Source: Hypericum androsaemum | Lineage: Eukaryota; Streptophyta; Magnoliopsida; Malpighiales; Hypericaceae | Assembly: GCA_963995505.1 (NCBI GenBank) | Contig: OZ023196.1 | Span: 14,257,106-14,321,105, forward strand | Direction of reading: 5' to 3' | DNA length: 64,000 nt | Shown: one piece after another, positions 35,778-47,818 of the stretch | Layout: every line of letters begins with the position of its first letter | How positions within the stretch are numbered: the stretch's first letter is position 1 | The notes under the pieces: generated by a model | Told to the model about the DNA's origin: nothing | Seen by the model: the letters and a program-made list of their open reading frames with translations, nothing else | The model's database searches: none | Translations under genes and position numbers: made by a program

Positions 35778-36687
35778 TCTAATTAGTTGGAATAAAGGAG
35801 TTTTATTTGGCAATATGAGTTATTTATGAAACATGTCAGACAGAGAAGTAGCCCAATCACACGGGTGTTTACCTCAGTGGGAGTCAAGAAGTTGATTCCT
35901 AGATGAGATGAGGCAGTTATTGGACATTCATGAGTGCATGTTCTATGACGGAATGCCATCTTGCTCAAGAGCAAGTTTTCTTATGGGATGTAGGAATAAG
36001 TTGCTATATGATAAGATATAAGTGAAACTTATCATACTGTCTGTCCTATCAGCCCAGAGTTAAGTTAAGGCTGATACTCTAGTATGGTGTTACATGACAT
36101 GTGTTCTTTTAAAAAGAAATATACACTGTAACACGTGATCAGTATCATGTGTGCTAATCGACTACTTGATGGGATAAAAATGTTGAGTGATTTCACAATC
36201 CCTGGTGTGAGACCAATTTTCGAGAACTGTAATTTTCAAAACCTACCCTTAAGATCCTAAACGTATTCTGGAAGTATGGTCCAGTGCTGCTAGCTTGAAA
36301 AGTTCATAAAAAGGTTATAGCATAGCGATTCGACCTAGCAGGGCTGACCAGAAAAGCGGGTTGTATCATTATGAAAAGAATATAGTTAAGGGAGAAGCAA
36401 CTGTGTTCATCACATTCTGAGTTTCGTGGTTCAAGTGCACCAATCGTATTGAAAAGTATAATAGTGAACCCGAATATAATTGTTTGAAATCACTAATGTG
36501 AACAATGAAATGTGACATGAGTCCTGGGGTAATAGCATGCATTATACAAGAAGGTTGTCGAGATGCTACTATTCAAGTAGCCTGAGTGTCCGTGCTCTTG
36601 AATTTGGCTTAAAACACTCGACGTATGCTGGGCGCACGAAATCCTTTAAAGAAATCTGATAGCTGTTGATCAAGGTCAATAATAATT
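35778..36687 (+). other. Noncoding 3' region of the copia element
   Basis: About 0.9 kb between the RNase H stop and the polypurine tract with no credible frame. Nothing recognisable. Confidence 0.6.
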
Positions 36688-36698
36688 GAGTGGGAAGA
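36688..36698 (+). other. Polypurine tract of the copia element
   Basis: GAGTGGGAAGA lies directly before the TG of the 3' LTR, as expected for plus-strand priming. Confidence 0.75.
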
Positions 36699-37303
36699 TG
36701 TTGGACCTATAGACCCAATCAGACAATTATTATTGTGCCTGATTGGGCCCAGGCCCAAATGTTGGGCGGAATGGGCCGGTCAACCCACGCTGACCGGCCC
36801 AGGGCCACGCCAGCGCCACGTCAGCATGACGTGGCGTTGACGCAGTTGGCACCAGAGTTGGCGGCCCACGTGGCACGCTGATGTGGTATGCCACGTGGCA
36901 TGCCACATAGCAGACATGTGGTCCGAAGTGCCACGTGGCATGCCACATGGCGGACATGCGGCCCGAAGTGCCACATGTCGAACATGCGGCCCGAAGTGCC
37001 ATGTGGCAGCTATGCGCGCCATGTGGCGCGTTCTGATTGGTCGGATTTCCTTATAAAAGGGAGAATCCGGCTGAACCAAAATGTAATTTTTCTCACAACC
37101 ACTCAAAAGAATCCGTTATAACGTGAAAATCAATTACGAATCTGTTATAACGTGATCGTAATTCGACTGGCACGAAGACATAGTCGACCCGAACCTATGG
37201 ACCTCTTGCTTCAACAAATAAGTAATTTATTATTAACAAATTTGTTTGTTAATTAATCAGGTATAACATATAATTACTCGTTAATTATACGTTAAAACTA
37301 ACA
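36699..37303 (+). repeat. 3' LTR of the copia element
   Basis: 605 bp. Same ends as the 5' LTR. Its U3 carries local tandem repeats of about 45 bp built on 'GTGGCATGCCACATGGCGGACATG' type words between 36880 and 37020, which the 5' LTR has in fewer copies. TATA box CCTTATAAAAGGG near 37050. Confidence 0.95.
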
Positions 37304-38264
37304 ATTTGTTAATTCCTTGGTAACTTGAATGCAATGCAAGTATAAGCACAAACACGAGATGATTTGATAATTGATGGTAACGTCTCGAATCGAATTAGTT
37401 AGGGTGGCCCATGAGGAAGAAAGACATGATATGATGTACACGTGAATTCAATTTAACTAACACTTGCGTGATACAGACAGGACAGGATCACATGTTCATG
37501 TCCCACACGAAATATGGTTTTCGTGGAAACACCATTTAAGGTTGCAAAAAGCGAATAAGGTAAAATTTCGAGTAGATCACAAGACACGTATGATTTAGTA
37601 TATTCGACAAAAGAAGATTTTGATATTTTTCAAATATATGATAATTTCTATGTTAATTTTATTTTTATTGGTTGAATTCATTGAATTTGAACGTTTTTAT
37701 TATATATATTTTTTAAAGAAAGTGATCTAAAAGCCTTGCATTAGATAGAAAATAGTAGTACGATTTGGGTCAAAATACTAACTAGTATAAATATATATAC
37801 TATCACGTAGTCTTCTAGTACACTACCAAACTAGAGAGTATAGAAGTTGCTCGTATTAATTCAGACATTAGTTCTTACTGTTGAATAAATCTCCTTATAA
37901 GAGATAGTTACTGCTAAGAAGCGGCTAAGAAGCGGCCAAGTTCCGTCAAGGTCCTGCAATAAAAAAATACTATTGAGAGAGTCATTAATTGTAAATATAA
38001 TTAATCGGCCCCTTGGACATTATCTAGTGGAGAGCAACATGTACTACTTCAAAATTAAGGAGGTTTTGACAGTACATCAATGTTACTTCAGGGGATCTGC
38101 AGATTGGCAAGCAATATGCTCAAAATACCATCAGTGACAAAAGGTTAATACCTACTGATCCATGGAAGTAAAATGATCAGGTCTTACAATTCGGTCGGGT
38201 CGCCCGGCCACGCCTAACGAATCAAACTAACCTACTACGTTTGATCTACCTACATTCAAAGATA

Positions 38265-40556
38265 TCAACACGGGAAGAGGGCAGGAGACAGGTCTCTGCG
38301 TAACCTGCCGTCTGATACGTCAATCTTTTTCAGCTTCTCCTCGCACCATAGTAGCTGCTCCTTTGTGATCTTCACCATCCTAAGAGTCCTCGATAAGACT
38401 TTGAGGTCAATAAGGCTAAACAACAATTCGATGTCTGTGTAGATTCTGGGCCATGATTTCTTCTTCCAACCTTTGCTCTTCTTGCAGAAATCCTCCAGCC
38501 TCATCCTTTTCTGGACACGAGCAAAAGTAACAGTCGGAGGTCAGACTAGATTATCGAAAGCTAAAAGAGATGTTAGGAGCCACTGAAAAATGAGTAGATG
38601 GATACATCACAACAAGGGGCGCTAGGTGCTAGCTAGTCCAGCGACTCTGCTTCTACACAACATTTCATATTCAACTTCTTGAACCGAATTAGACAACGTA
38701 AGAAAAACGCCATTGAGAGAATGAATAGAAATATCCTGACATCGAGGATTATCATGCTCTGTTCTACCACGAGCATGCAATTGGAACTTCATGGCTAAGA
38801 AGCAAGAGATCCAGCCTTGACTAGCGCAACTTGAAGTTAACACCTAACTCGGAAGTCGGTGTACGCCAGCTAACCTTCTCAAGTACGGATTGAACCAGTT
38901 GAAGGGGTGTCGCGACCTGACTCTGATTCCCAAGCAGTTTAAGAACGCCATTGGGCTTCTTCTTGTCCATCTTCAGGAAAAGATGGAAGGTAAGGATTGA
39001 AGTATCGATAAGCCTGAGAAGATCAGGGGCGAAAACCATAAATTCTGATTCTGATTCCTCTGCCTCTTTTTTGTCAGAACCTGAATAAATCGACATGAAG
39101 TCAAAATGCTGTCAACATCAATCATGGAACAAGTCAAAGCACTTCAACTTTAAGGTGATCGAAAATGAATCATTTGGAAAGAAATATAATTCAATTTGGA
39201 GGAATTATAACTTTAGAATACATTCAATAGTTAGAGATCATATGATCTATCAAGCTTATTTAGCTCATTCATTAGATTATTACCCTTTATATTTGGGACC
39301 TGTAGCAGCTTAGGCAAGATATTCCTTGCACGAGCATAAACTTCCGCTCGAAGACCTTGCTCAAAGGGCTCATTTTCAATGAACCTCTGGAGGAGAACCT
39401 GAAATTGCTGAAACTGCTGCGCACTATGGTTGTAACACGTACTATTTTCGGGCTGGCATGATATCTTCTGACATAACTGAGTGTACTGGCAGTGAAGCGC
39501 CTCCCAGCTGAGGCAAATATGTGCTACATATGCTGTCTCAACATCTTGATAAGGATCATGCTGCGGCGATTGTAGGTGCTCAGTATCATCCCCGTGTTCG
39601 TCCATCTTCTTCATGGAAAGGCAACGGAAGGGTGATGCTAGTTTCTTTGATGTAGGCTTCGGTGAGCGTAAAGGAGTGAAAGGAGTATGAGAGCCTGAAA
39701 AAACATGGAATTAATGGGCTACATTGTTGGTCTTATTCATGCATAAAGGTTAGATGACAAGCAATTGCACTAGATCCGGCCATAACTCATCCGTATGAGC
39801 TACAAATGACTTCAAACAAACCAGAGAAGCACAAGTCGACTTTAATAAGCGCAGCATGACGTGTTTACATGGGCAAAGCAAAGCCATCCACATTCTTCCT
39901 CATTCAAGCAGTTCATTTCGTAGAATCACATTGAAGAATGCCGCACTATTACCGGTCGATGCCACAGAGAGATGTTCCGGGGAAAAGCAGCGAAAGATAT
40001 ATCTACCAAAACCCGGCACAGCAATTGCCTATTATATACTTTGTTCTCAGGCAATGTTTCAAGAAATTACGGAACTTGATCAAATCTAGAAACAATTACC
40101 AGCTTCCTTGAGCTGCTGCGAGCTCATACGATCAAAGAAGAGCATCCGATCGCAGTACTTGTCGTACACAACATCAAACCCGCCCCACCACTGCCTCCCT
40201 TCCGCTTCAACATCCCTCCACTCACTAGAATGCATCTCGCCTACGCCTTCCATCTCCTCCTCCTCCTCCTCCTCTTCCTCCGCACACGACTCCTCTTCCG
40301 GGATCAACACCATAAAGCTGTTCCTTCTCAGCTCCTTCAGCCTCCTCTTCACCTCATTGGTGATGAAATCGTCATCATCATCATCCTCGGCTTCCACGAG
40401 GGGATCGGCATTGGCCGATTTGGCACTCGCACCTTCAATGCCACCACCATTCTCACTCCTTGGTTCCTCTGGCTGAGGCAATGGCTTATCATCCGAACCC
40501 TTTTCCGGGTCCGGCTGGTTGGACTTCTTAGACCTCCTCACTCTGAAGAAATCCAT
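38265..40556 (-). CDS. DUF1666 family protein (plant-specific, unknown function)
   Basis: Four coding exons with GT/AG junctions and consistent phase: 40100-40556, 39284-39694, 38875-39080, 38265-38510, giving 439 residues. The N-terminus (MDFFRVRRSKK) is basic, then highly acidic with poly-Asp and poly-Glu runs. The DUF1666 region starts in exon 1 (WWGGFDVVYDKYCDRMLFFD), continues with ETAYVAHICLSWEALHCQY and FIENEPFEQGLR, then ILTFHLFLKMDKKK, CKKSKGWKKKSWP and MVKITKEQLLWCEEK, ending SPALFPC. All family blocks are present and uninterrupted, so the gene looks functional. The role of the family is unknown; older annotations mention a ribosomal L34-like label without support that I can see. 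Copy A is its broken duplicate. A CAG just 5' of the ATG (40566-40568) may be a 5' UTR intron acceptor. Confidence 0.88.
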
Positions 40557-41400
40557 CCCAGGAGACTGAAACCCACTTTGGATCCAAAACTAAAGTAATC
40601 TACACCAAAAAAATATCCTTTTTTTTTCAAAATCGAAGTGGTCAAACAAGAATCTTCTAGGAATCTCCAAATCTAAACTATCACAACCATAAAATCCCAG
40701 TGAAGCCTTCCACTAAGCAAAAAGAAAAAAAAAGGAAAAAGTTTCAACCAAAAAATAAAGAAAAAGTCTCAAGCACACACCAAAAAGAAAGAGCAAAAAA
40801 AAAAAGACAGCAACTTTAAAATGTGGACATTCACCTCAAAAAACACTTCAAGTTCTTAGAAACATTCCAAAGAAACTGAAGGAAGGAGGAGCTTGTCTTA
40901 AGAACCCTAAACCATAACTAAAAACCCACGAAGAGGGAAGAGAGAGAAGATGGTTTATGAGGGAAGGCGGTGAAAGAGACAATAGAAAGATCTAAGCTCC
41001 AATCTTTTTCACGCTAAAAATTAAAAGAAAGCGTTACACTTCACATTCTTTCTTTATGAAAAAAGGGAAGAGTTCTGGAAACTCGATAGCTAAAAAAGGC
41101 AAATGAAAAGGACAGAGGTACTAAAGAGGGCTCGGAACCCAATACGAAAATGGCCTCGAATTAAATACTCTTCTTCGTCGTTGGCTAGATTTCTGCAAAC
41201 CCAAATAAAAAAAGGGAAAATCTCAATTTTTTTAATAGCACCCAAGATCTCCCCCTCTCTCTCCTCTCCTGCTCTCCTCTCCTCTCGTGTCATTTGCTTC
41301 AAGTCATCAACTCGGAAGTTTTTTTTAAATGCTAGTGGCCTAGAAATCTTTTATAGAATAAAACAGTTTTAGTACAATTTAGAGCGAAATAACAATTATT
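40557..41400 (-). other. 5' leader and promoter region of the DUF1666 gene
   Basis: A-rich leader with GA-rich and CT-rich stretches (a CTCTCC-type tract at about 41253-41285). No coding frame is supported. Confidence 0.4.
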
Positions 41401-44400
41401 ACAATAATATATACAGAAATAAGTACACCATCAAGTTGCGGAGAAAGTGGCTTGCTCACATCTTTGCAAAAGAAGACTGACTCTCAAGATGTGGCCACCC
41501 GAAAACTTATTTAATGTCAGTTATAAGATTTGCATCAACTTGGAAGTTTAAAGGGAACCAATTTTGCTTAAGATTGGGAATGTGGATTTTTTTTTTAAGA
41601 CTAACAACTTTTTTCAAAGCAATTATATAATATGTGTTTTCATGAACTCGAACTCGAGATATTCCATCTGAGAGGGAGAGACATCGTACAGAGGGAATAC
41701 TGTCAGGGTGTGGGACCCGGGACAGTGTCTGTGTACTGCGAAAAATAATGGAAAGAGACGGGCAAGTGAGGTTTTGATTTGTGTGACCTGGGTGACTGTT
41801 TGGATGGGGTTTGACGATGGTGGTCTCACTGAAGCGTCCTTTGCTCTGTTTTTCCTAAATGGACTTTCATTTCATGTCCTCTTTTTTGAGTTGGATTGCT
41901 TTTGGTTTGCTTTACCAAACATGAGGAGGAGACTACACTTCATTTGGTGGATTGGTAGATTTTGTAGAACTTTAGTTAGATTTGTTTTTTCCACGCGTGC
42001 CTCTTTACTTCAGAATAATTTTTGTTTTCTGTTTCATGTTATCATTATTTGTTTATGTATTTTTTATTTTTATTTTATAATCTGGTATTTTAATGATAGA
42101 CTTTGTACCACTCTTTCTCAATAGATTTGTTGTTTTTATTTGAGAAATCAATAGATGTGTTGTTGGAGAATGTCTTTTTTGTTGAAGAATTGACATGCTT
42201 ATAATCAGTCAATTAAAATTTATCAAAGTCAATTTTATAAGAACGGAAAGAGGTTTATTTTAATAACGTGTTCTTCGTATTTTTTATCAAGTATATAATT
42301 ATTTTATTTTATTTTTTAGTGACTGATTTCCAAATTCATATTTTTAGTGGCAGAAAATACAAAAAAAAGTATAAATTTGGAAAACTTCGAATTTTCTCAC
42401 AAGAAATTGCTCAGATTGATCCTAGTGAGTAAAGTTGAGTTGTCTATAATAGTGGATTGTACATAGAAACGTACCTACGATAAATACTTATTTATTTTTT
42501 TTGAAAACCATAATAAATACTTGTTAGAAGGAAGAACTTTGACATATTTTAAAAGTCCTGACATGCTCAAATTTGAATAAATTGACTCAGTAATATCCGA
42601 ATACTAGGTAGTCTAAAATAATGTTTAGTTGTTGTAGTGATAGAAAGTTTTGTCATCAAGACAAGTGATACTTTGAAACTATTCAAGTTCAGCTGTTTTT
42701 ATGATGATCATAAATTTTATAGTTTTAATGTCACCCAATTGTTTTTGTTATGATGATATTCGGCTTCCACTTATTAACTCTGAATTTGAGTTGTGTGCAT
42801 ATCATTGAAATATATGTGTTTCTTCACGGATGTAACGGTTATATATCTTAATATTAATGAAATGGAAGTATTTACCCCTAAAAAAATATATGTTCCGAAA
42901 TTACATTATTACTTTGATATCTTTTCTCTGCTCGAGTCAATTCCAAGGCCAGAGGATCTAAATATTGGTCAGTCCAGGGTGACAAATTCAAATTAAAATT
43001 TGTCAAATTTATATTTTAAAAATTATGATTCGTATTTAATTTATCTAATAATAATTTTAAATTAATTTTTTTATAAATTGAATCAGATTAAGTTCGAATC
43101 CCATTCAATCCATTGTTACCCCTAAGTGGGTCAACATTCTTTTCACAAAAAGTACTTCCAGTAAACCACTTTTACCTTTCAACAACTCGAACTAACTAGA
43201 ATAAGAACAATTGTTACAAGTCTTTTTCGCAAGTGTAGATCAGATGATTGGGTCACCCAACAAGAAGTCAACAACTTCAATGAACTCATTGGGTTTCAAC
43301 TTTTCCCAACCAGCCATTAGAATTCTAGCCCGGGTAGCGAGGTGAGTCAAACTTTGGAGGTCGATACAGCTTTTTCTCTAGTTTTATGGTCCAAGTCCAT
43401 GGACCCATGGTCAACACTGTTTGAGGTTTCTCTTCCATAACAACGTATTTAAGTTTTTTTATCCAACTAATATGGCATTGTTAAATTAATAATATCGACC
43501 AATATGGATTTGAGATAAGTATAAGTATTGGGTCTTGGATCGAGACTTCAAGCGTTTTTAACCGACAATCATCTCATCCGTCGACTAAGTTAGTATCCTC
43601 CATCACTCGGAGCCAATACAGGGTACCACATGAATATTCATGTGTTGTGTATCGACTACGTCTTTTAACTTTGACTCATCCTCTTCGACGAGCCTTGTGA
43701 ATGAACCCTTTAAAATTTTGAATTCAAACTAGGCTACAATCTTTGATTAACAACGTTTGGAGTTTGGTATTCAATATTTGAACCTCGATTGCATCGTCCG
43801 TGGTCGTTAGCTTCTCCACTGTTTTGGTCAATCTTTACCCTGTTGGGAAATTGGGAACTATTGACCTCTTTTTGTGTCTCCTAGGCCATCTCATGTTCCA
43901 ATTTATTCCTTAAACTAAAGGGCATATTTGTGTCTATGGATTATTAAAGTTGACAAGAAATACCACGTATTTCTATATTGTTATATTTCTAAAAAAAATA
44001 CATCAATATTCTTATGTGACAATTTTGAACCTAAATAGTGCATCGACAAACTTACATAGTCTTTAGTATTGGCAATTGTCTCCAAAACAATTTTTTAAAT
44101 CAATTCGTTATAATACTACCTTTTTAAAATCTTTATTTTAAACCCAAAATATTAAAGAAATAGGTCGGAGATAAACTCAACACACTTACAACTAGCAAAC
44201 CAATCGAAGCCCATATAATAACACTTCAAGTACAATAACAAGCCATTTTTTAGACTGAACCCAAGTGTTTAGTATTTACAATTTCTTCAATTCTTAACGT
44301 AGGACTATACTGTAGCTCTATCAAGGGACATGACAGCATCAGTCTTTTTTAACCTAAAACTCCTTCAATTTGTCAACGCCTTGTGCCAGAACTTCGTCAA

Positions 44401-44504
44401 TTTGTCAACGCCTTCTGGCATGACAACATCGGTCTTAAGTAACTATTTTACAATTTGCAACACAATCATGCACACATACTAACCAGCAAGGTCCTGAAAG
44501 TTCC
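41401..44504. other. Long AT-rich spacer without a supported gene
   Basis: About 3.1 kb. Frames are short and show no domain. A minus-strand stretch at 43250-43440 has two overlapping short frames (one with ARILMAGWEKLKPNEFIEV, one starting MEEKPQTVLTMGPWTW) that look coding-like but match nothing I know. They may be a degraded gene remnant. Confidence 0.5.
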
Positions 44505-45666
44505 CTAATAACCCAACCAAGTCGATGGGATCGGATGAAACTTGTTCTTTGCGCAAGAAAGGACGTCGTAGTAGTCCACATCGTTGAAACAATCGCGAAA
44601 ATCTGTTAACAGCTTCTCAAACACCATCCATTGTACCTGAACCGATTTCGTGTAGGGGTACGGAAGGAAAACCTGCTGAAACGATGTAAGCACGAGCCGT
44701 TCGCGAAGAGCAGACTCAAATGTGATAGGTAAAGGGTCAGGACTTACATCTGCTTCTTGCGCGAGCCGTTTAAGCAATAGAAATGTGTGCTCGTTTTCCT
44801 CCAGGTTGTCCAGAACAGCTAACCAGATCCGCGAGGCAAGCTCATGGGCCGTATCTATAGATTTCCCACAGGCAATGAACTGATCTGCAGGCCAAAATCA
44901 TTCACAGGTTTACTCGATACATGGACACGAAACAATGCAAGTCCTTCCGGGACAACAGATGAGATATTAATGCTCACGGGTTAAGAGTCGAGATATCAAC
45001 TGTGAAGTTTAGTTTTCAATGTGCGACAAGATACAGATAAAGAGAAGCTGCAAGTGTGTATGAGGGGGCACACCTATAATGGTTCCATGAAGAATGCCAG
45101 AAGGAGAAGCCGTTGAGGAATGCTCGAGTTGCTCTTTCAAAAACAAATAAGCATGACCGACAATCTCATTAACCTCGCCATCTAGAGCAAATATGTGTTT
45201 ACAAACATGTAACGCTGCATATCTCCTGCAATAATTGTATCGAAGTAGGATAGTTAGATTGAGTATGGCTTTCGCATAATCAGCTCTCGGCTGCTTAAAA
45301 CTGAAACAAAGGCGGCTTTTCCGAAATACAGTGGACTGTGATCAGAGCCAAAAAGAATAGGCTAGAGCAAAGCAATTTCAACTACCTTCTGCTCAGACCT
45401 CGAGGTATTGGCCCCGGCCATCTTTTGGCTCGAACAGCAAAAGGATATGTCCTGTTCAGAGCAGCTTGCCATAAGCATTCTCCTCGGAACAAATTAGCCC
45501 ACCGCCTTTTAACACAAGATACATTTTCCCACTGTGATATTGGGACCCTGATAAAAATTTCTATTAGGATGTGATCAGGTAGCTTGCCAAACACGCCATC
45601 GGCTAATTCTAAATTGGCATCTTCAGTGTCATCTGTCATCAGAAATCTGCATGCAGAACCCCGCAA
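44505..45666 (-). CDS. F-box family protein
   Basis: Exons 45386-45666, 45074-45225 and 44505-44884, GT/AG junctions in phase, giving 270 residues if 44673-44747 is kept as coding. That 75-base stretch starts GTAAGT, ends TTTCAGCAG, has a length divisible by three and no stop. Removing it joins QEAD to VFLPYPY, which fits the family better, and gives 245 residues. The F-box is near the N-terminus: LPDHILIEIFIRVPISQWE with CVKRRWANLFRGECLWQAAL. F-box proteins link substrates to SCF ubiquitin ligases through SKP1. The C-terminal part (FEKLLTDFRDCF, YYDVLSCAKNKFHPIPSTW) is a conserved plant extension; the substrate is unknown. The start is uncertain between Met 45666 and Met 45639. Part of exon 2 was copied into the DUF1666 pseudogene. 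Confidence 0.85.
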
Positions 45667-47809
45667 TAAGTTTGTCTCAGAGCGGTTGAAGAAAAAGCAA
45701 AATCAAAATGTTTTGAGACAATTTGTATGGTGCCTTCATAGTCTAACAGAGACAATGAGAATGATCATAAATGAAGCACTTCTTATCCTTTTTGTTGAAG
45801 AGATCCTGAAAGGCGGTGGAGCAGTTGGCCCCCAAATTTACAATGGAAATAACTCCATCTACCATAGCATTTAGATCCTGGGTTGGATTAAGGAGAATTC
45901 AACGGGATATCAAAGTGGATTCATCCCGGGACTTGTTGAAGTATTGCATGACCCTCTTCTGGTTTGAGCAAAATATGCAAATTACACTTGTGCAAATTTC
46001 AGCTCAATGAGCTTCATTTGAGAAGGCGTTTCGAAGTAATTTCACATTGGAGATGGGAAGTAAATGGGCTCCCCAAATTTCTTGACGAACAAACTGCAAC
46101 TACTCACAGCTCGAAGTCATGTCAGGTGCCATAGGTCAATAGTATATCGAGGAAAAACATGGAAATCACTACTAGAGTTAGTCTAGAGTACTCTGCTACG
46201 ATTTCAGTGGGACTGAATGCAGATGAAGGAACACGCCAGCAAACTAACAACCTAATCAAACAAGTAAAGGAAAGTGGAGCAATGATGGCTAGTCGAATCT
46301 GATACTTCCATCCACGCTAGAATTTACATGGACAAAACTTGCTCAAGTACTTGTTGTTGAGGTTACCACATTGCTAGTTGCAACTTGAAAGTGTGGTAAA
46401 CTTGTTTATAAGTGTTGAAAATCCACCAACCCATTACCTTAAGGTCTTGGGTTGGACATGAAGATTCTAACACCAATAATGCCAAAATTAATTGCTATTG
46501 TTTCTTGTTTCAATCTGACTAACACACACGACAGAAACACACACGCTAGGAACAACATATGCAACCGGCCTACTCAGGTGAAAAGGAAGCAGCATTTCGA
46601 GAATTCACAATGAGCAAAAGGAAAGCAGCCAGCTTCAGCCACGAGAAACCGGACTTATACTGGAATTCACAATCAATGAAGCTTCAGAATAGCTTGATAT
46701 AACCAATCGGAGTTGGTGGTTAGTATGATGATCAATTCCAATCTGCTGCTATATTCACCAGAAACAAACTAAATTTCCTTCAACAACAGCAAATGGAACT
46801 CGTCTTCTCTTGTAAAACAAGAACATCCTCGTCGCTCCAAATAAACCCGAATCGGGTTCAACAAAAACAAGCAGGAAAGATCCATTTAGTGGCTCCAACC
46901 CCACAAGCAACTAACCATAAACAAAACCCATATGAAGCAAAGGGCAAACCAAGTTGAGAACTTGAGCTAAACCCATGTCAGAGACAACATAAAGACGGAG
47001 AATTGAGTTGGAGTTGCCACCTGATAGAAAGAATCAAAGGGCAGTTCTTCGAATTTACCAAGCTTTTCTTCTGTCTCAGAACTGAACCAGGGAGAGGAAA
47101 ACTAGGTTGCTGATGGTTTGTGTTTATTTGGGTCCCAAGGCATCTCCAGTTTTTATGAGGCCTGTAATTTTTTGGCTTTCCTTTCTGTTTTCTTTAATTT
47201 TTTTTGATGAGTTTCGTAGCTCTTGGTTGAAACAATTTGTTTTCAGACATCTATCTATTTTACTACTAATCCACCACTAATTTAAATTTAAATCAGCTAA
47301 TTTTGTTTAAATAATTATAATTTTTCTGTATTTAACGTTGATAATTTTCAATAATTAAATTTGGTTTTGCATCAAGATTAATTTGTCTACTCTTTTCTTT
47401 TTCAAAATCCGCTCATCAATCAATATGTTACCTCTAGTTCTAAAAAAAAAAATCAATATGTTACCTCTGAAAATTAATGGCACGAAATAAAGGATTTAAG
47501 GTTCAAGTTTGATTTACTGTTAACAAGTAGTTGAAAATTATTACACTTTATTGCGCAACTTAAGTCAACATTTAAAAAAAAAAATTGTCAACTTCTTTTA
47601 AAAAAGGTTAAATGGTCAACTTCTCTTGCTCACCAAAAAGGAAGGTATGTCAACTTCTCAATTCCAAAGGGTATTTACTTCTTTTATTCCTTCATTTATT
47701 TTGTTACATTGTAGAAAGACAAAATAAAGTTCGCAACATTATTAATGTTAGATATTTCATAACAAATATTAATACTTTAATGTTATAGACAACGTAGTCA
47801 AAATCTATA
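45667..47809. other. Upstream region of the F-box gene and spacer
   Basis: No coding frame is supported. The part to about 47060 could contain 5' UTR or upstream introns of the F-box gene. Beyond about 47200 the DNA is AT-rich, with poly(A/T) runs. Confidence 0.45.
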
Positions 47810-47818
47810 TAAATTTTA
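47810..47818. repeat. Left 9-bp target site duplication
   Basis: TAAATTTTA, identical to 48614-48622, directly outside the GG terminus. Confidence 0.85.

Larger units (their letters stand above)
29005..37303 (+). mobile_element. Ty1-copia LTR retrotransposon
   Basis: LTRs 29005-29593 and 36699-37303 begin TGTTGGACCT and end with AACA. The 5-bp target duplication ATTTG is perfect (29000-29004, 37304-37308). The order gag, protease, integrase, RT, RNase H is that of copia elements. An unusual extra ORF lies between the 5' LTR and gag, and about 0.9 kb of noncoding sequence follows RNase H. Multiple stops and a missing RT catalytic box show it is defective. Copy A keeps a nearly uninterrupted version of the target (around 14060), so the insertion happened in copy B after the duplication. 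Confidence 0.95.
27620..39267. repeat. Tandem segmental duplication, copy B (with copia insertion)
   Basis: Collinear with copy A (12177-16005). The match is interrupted by the copia element at 29005-37303 and lacks the LINE present in A. It passes without a break into the intact DUF1666 gene. At its left end a unit of about 50 bp containing TTTGATCCCAATTAGGCTTT is itself repeated (27589 and 27647). The right limit of similarity is around 39267, about 15 bp inside intron 2 of the DUF1666 gene. Confidence 0.85.

Noticed and set aside
36690..37121. Several overlapping frames in the copia 3' LTR
   Set aside because: Produced by GC-rich tandem words (CACGTGGC, GACATG) in the LTR; no protein-like motif.
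41708..42124. 138-residue plus-strand frame
   Set aside because: No domain, biased Phe/Leu composition from T-rich DNA, no splice or start context; treated as chance.
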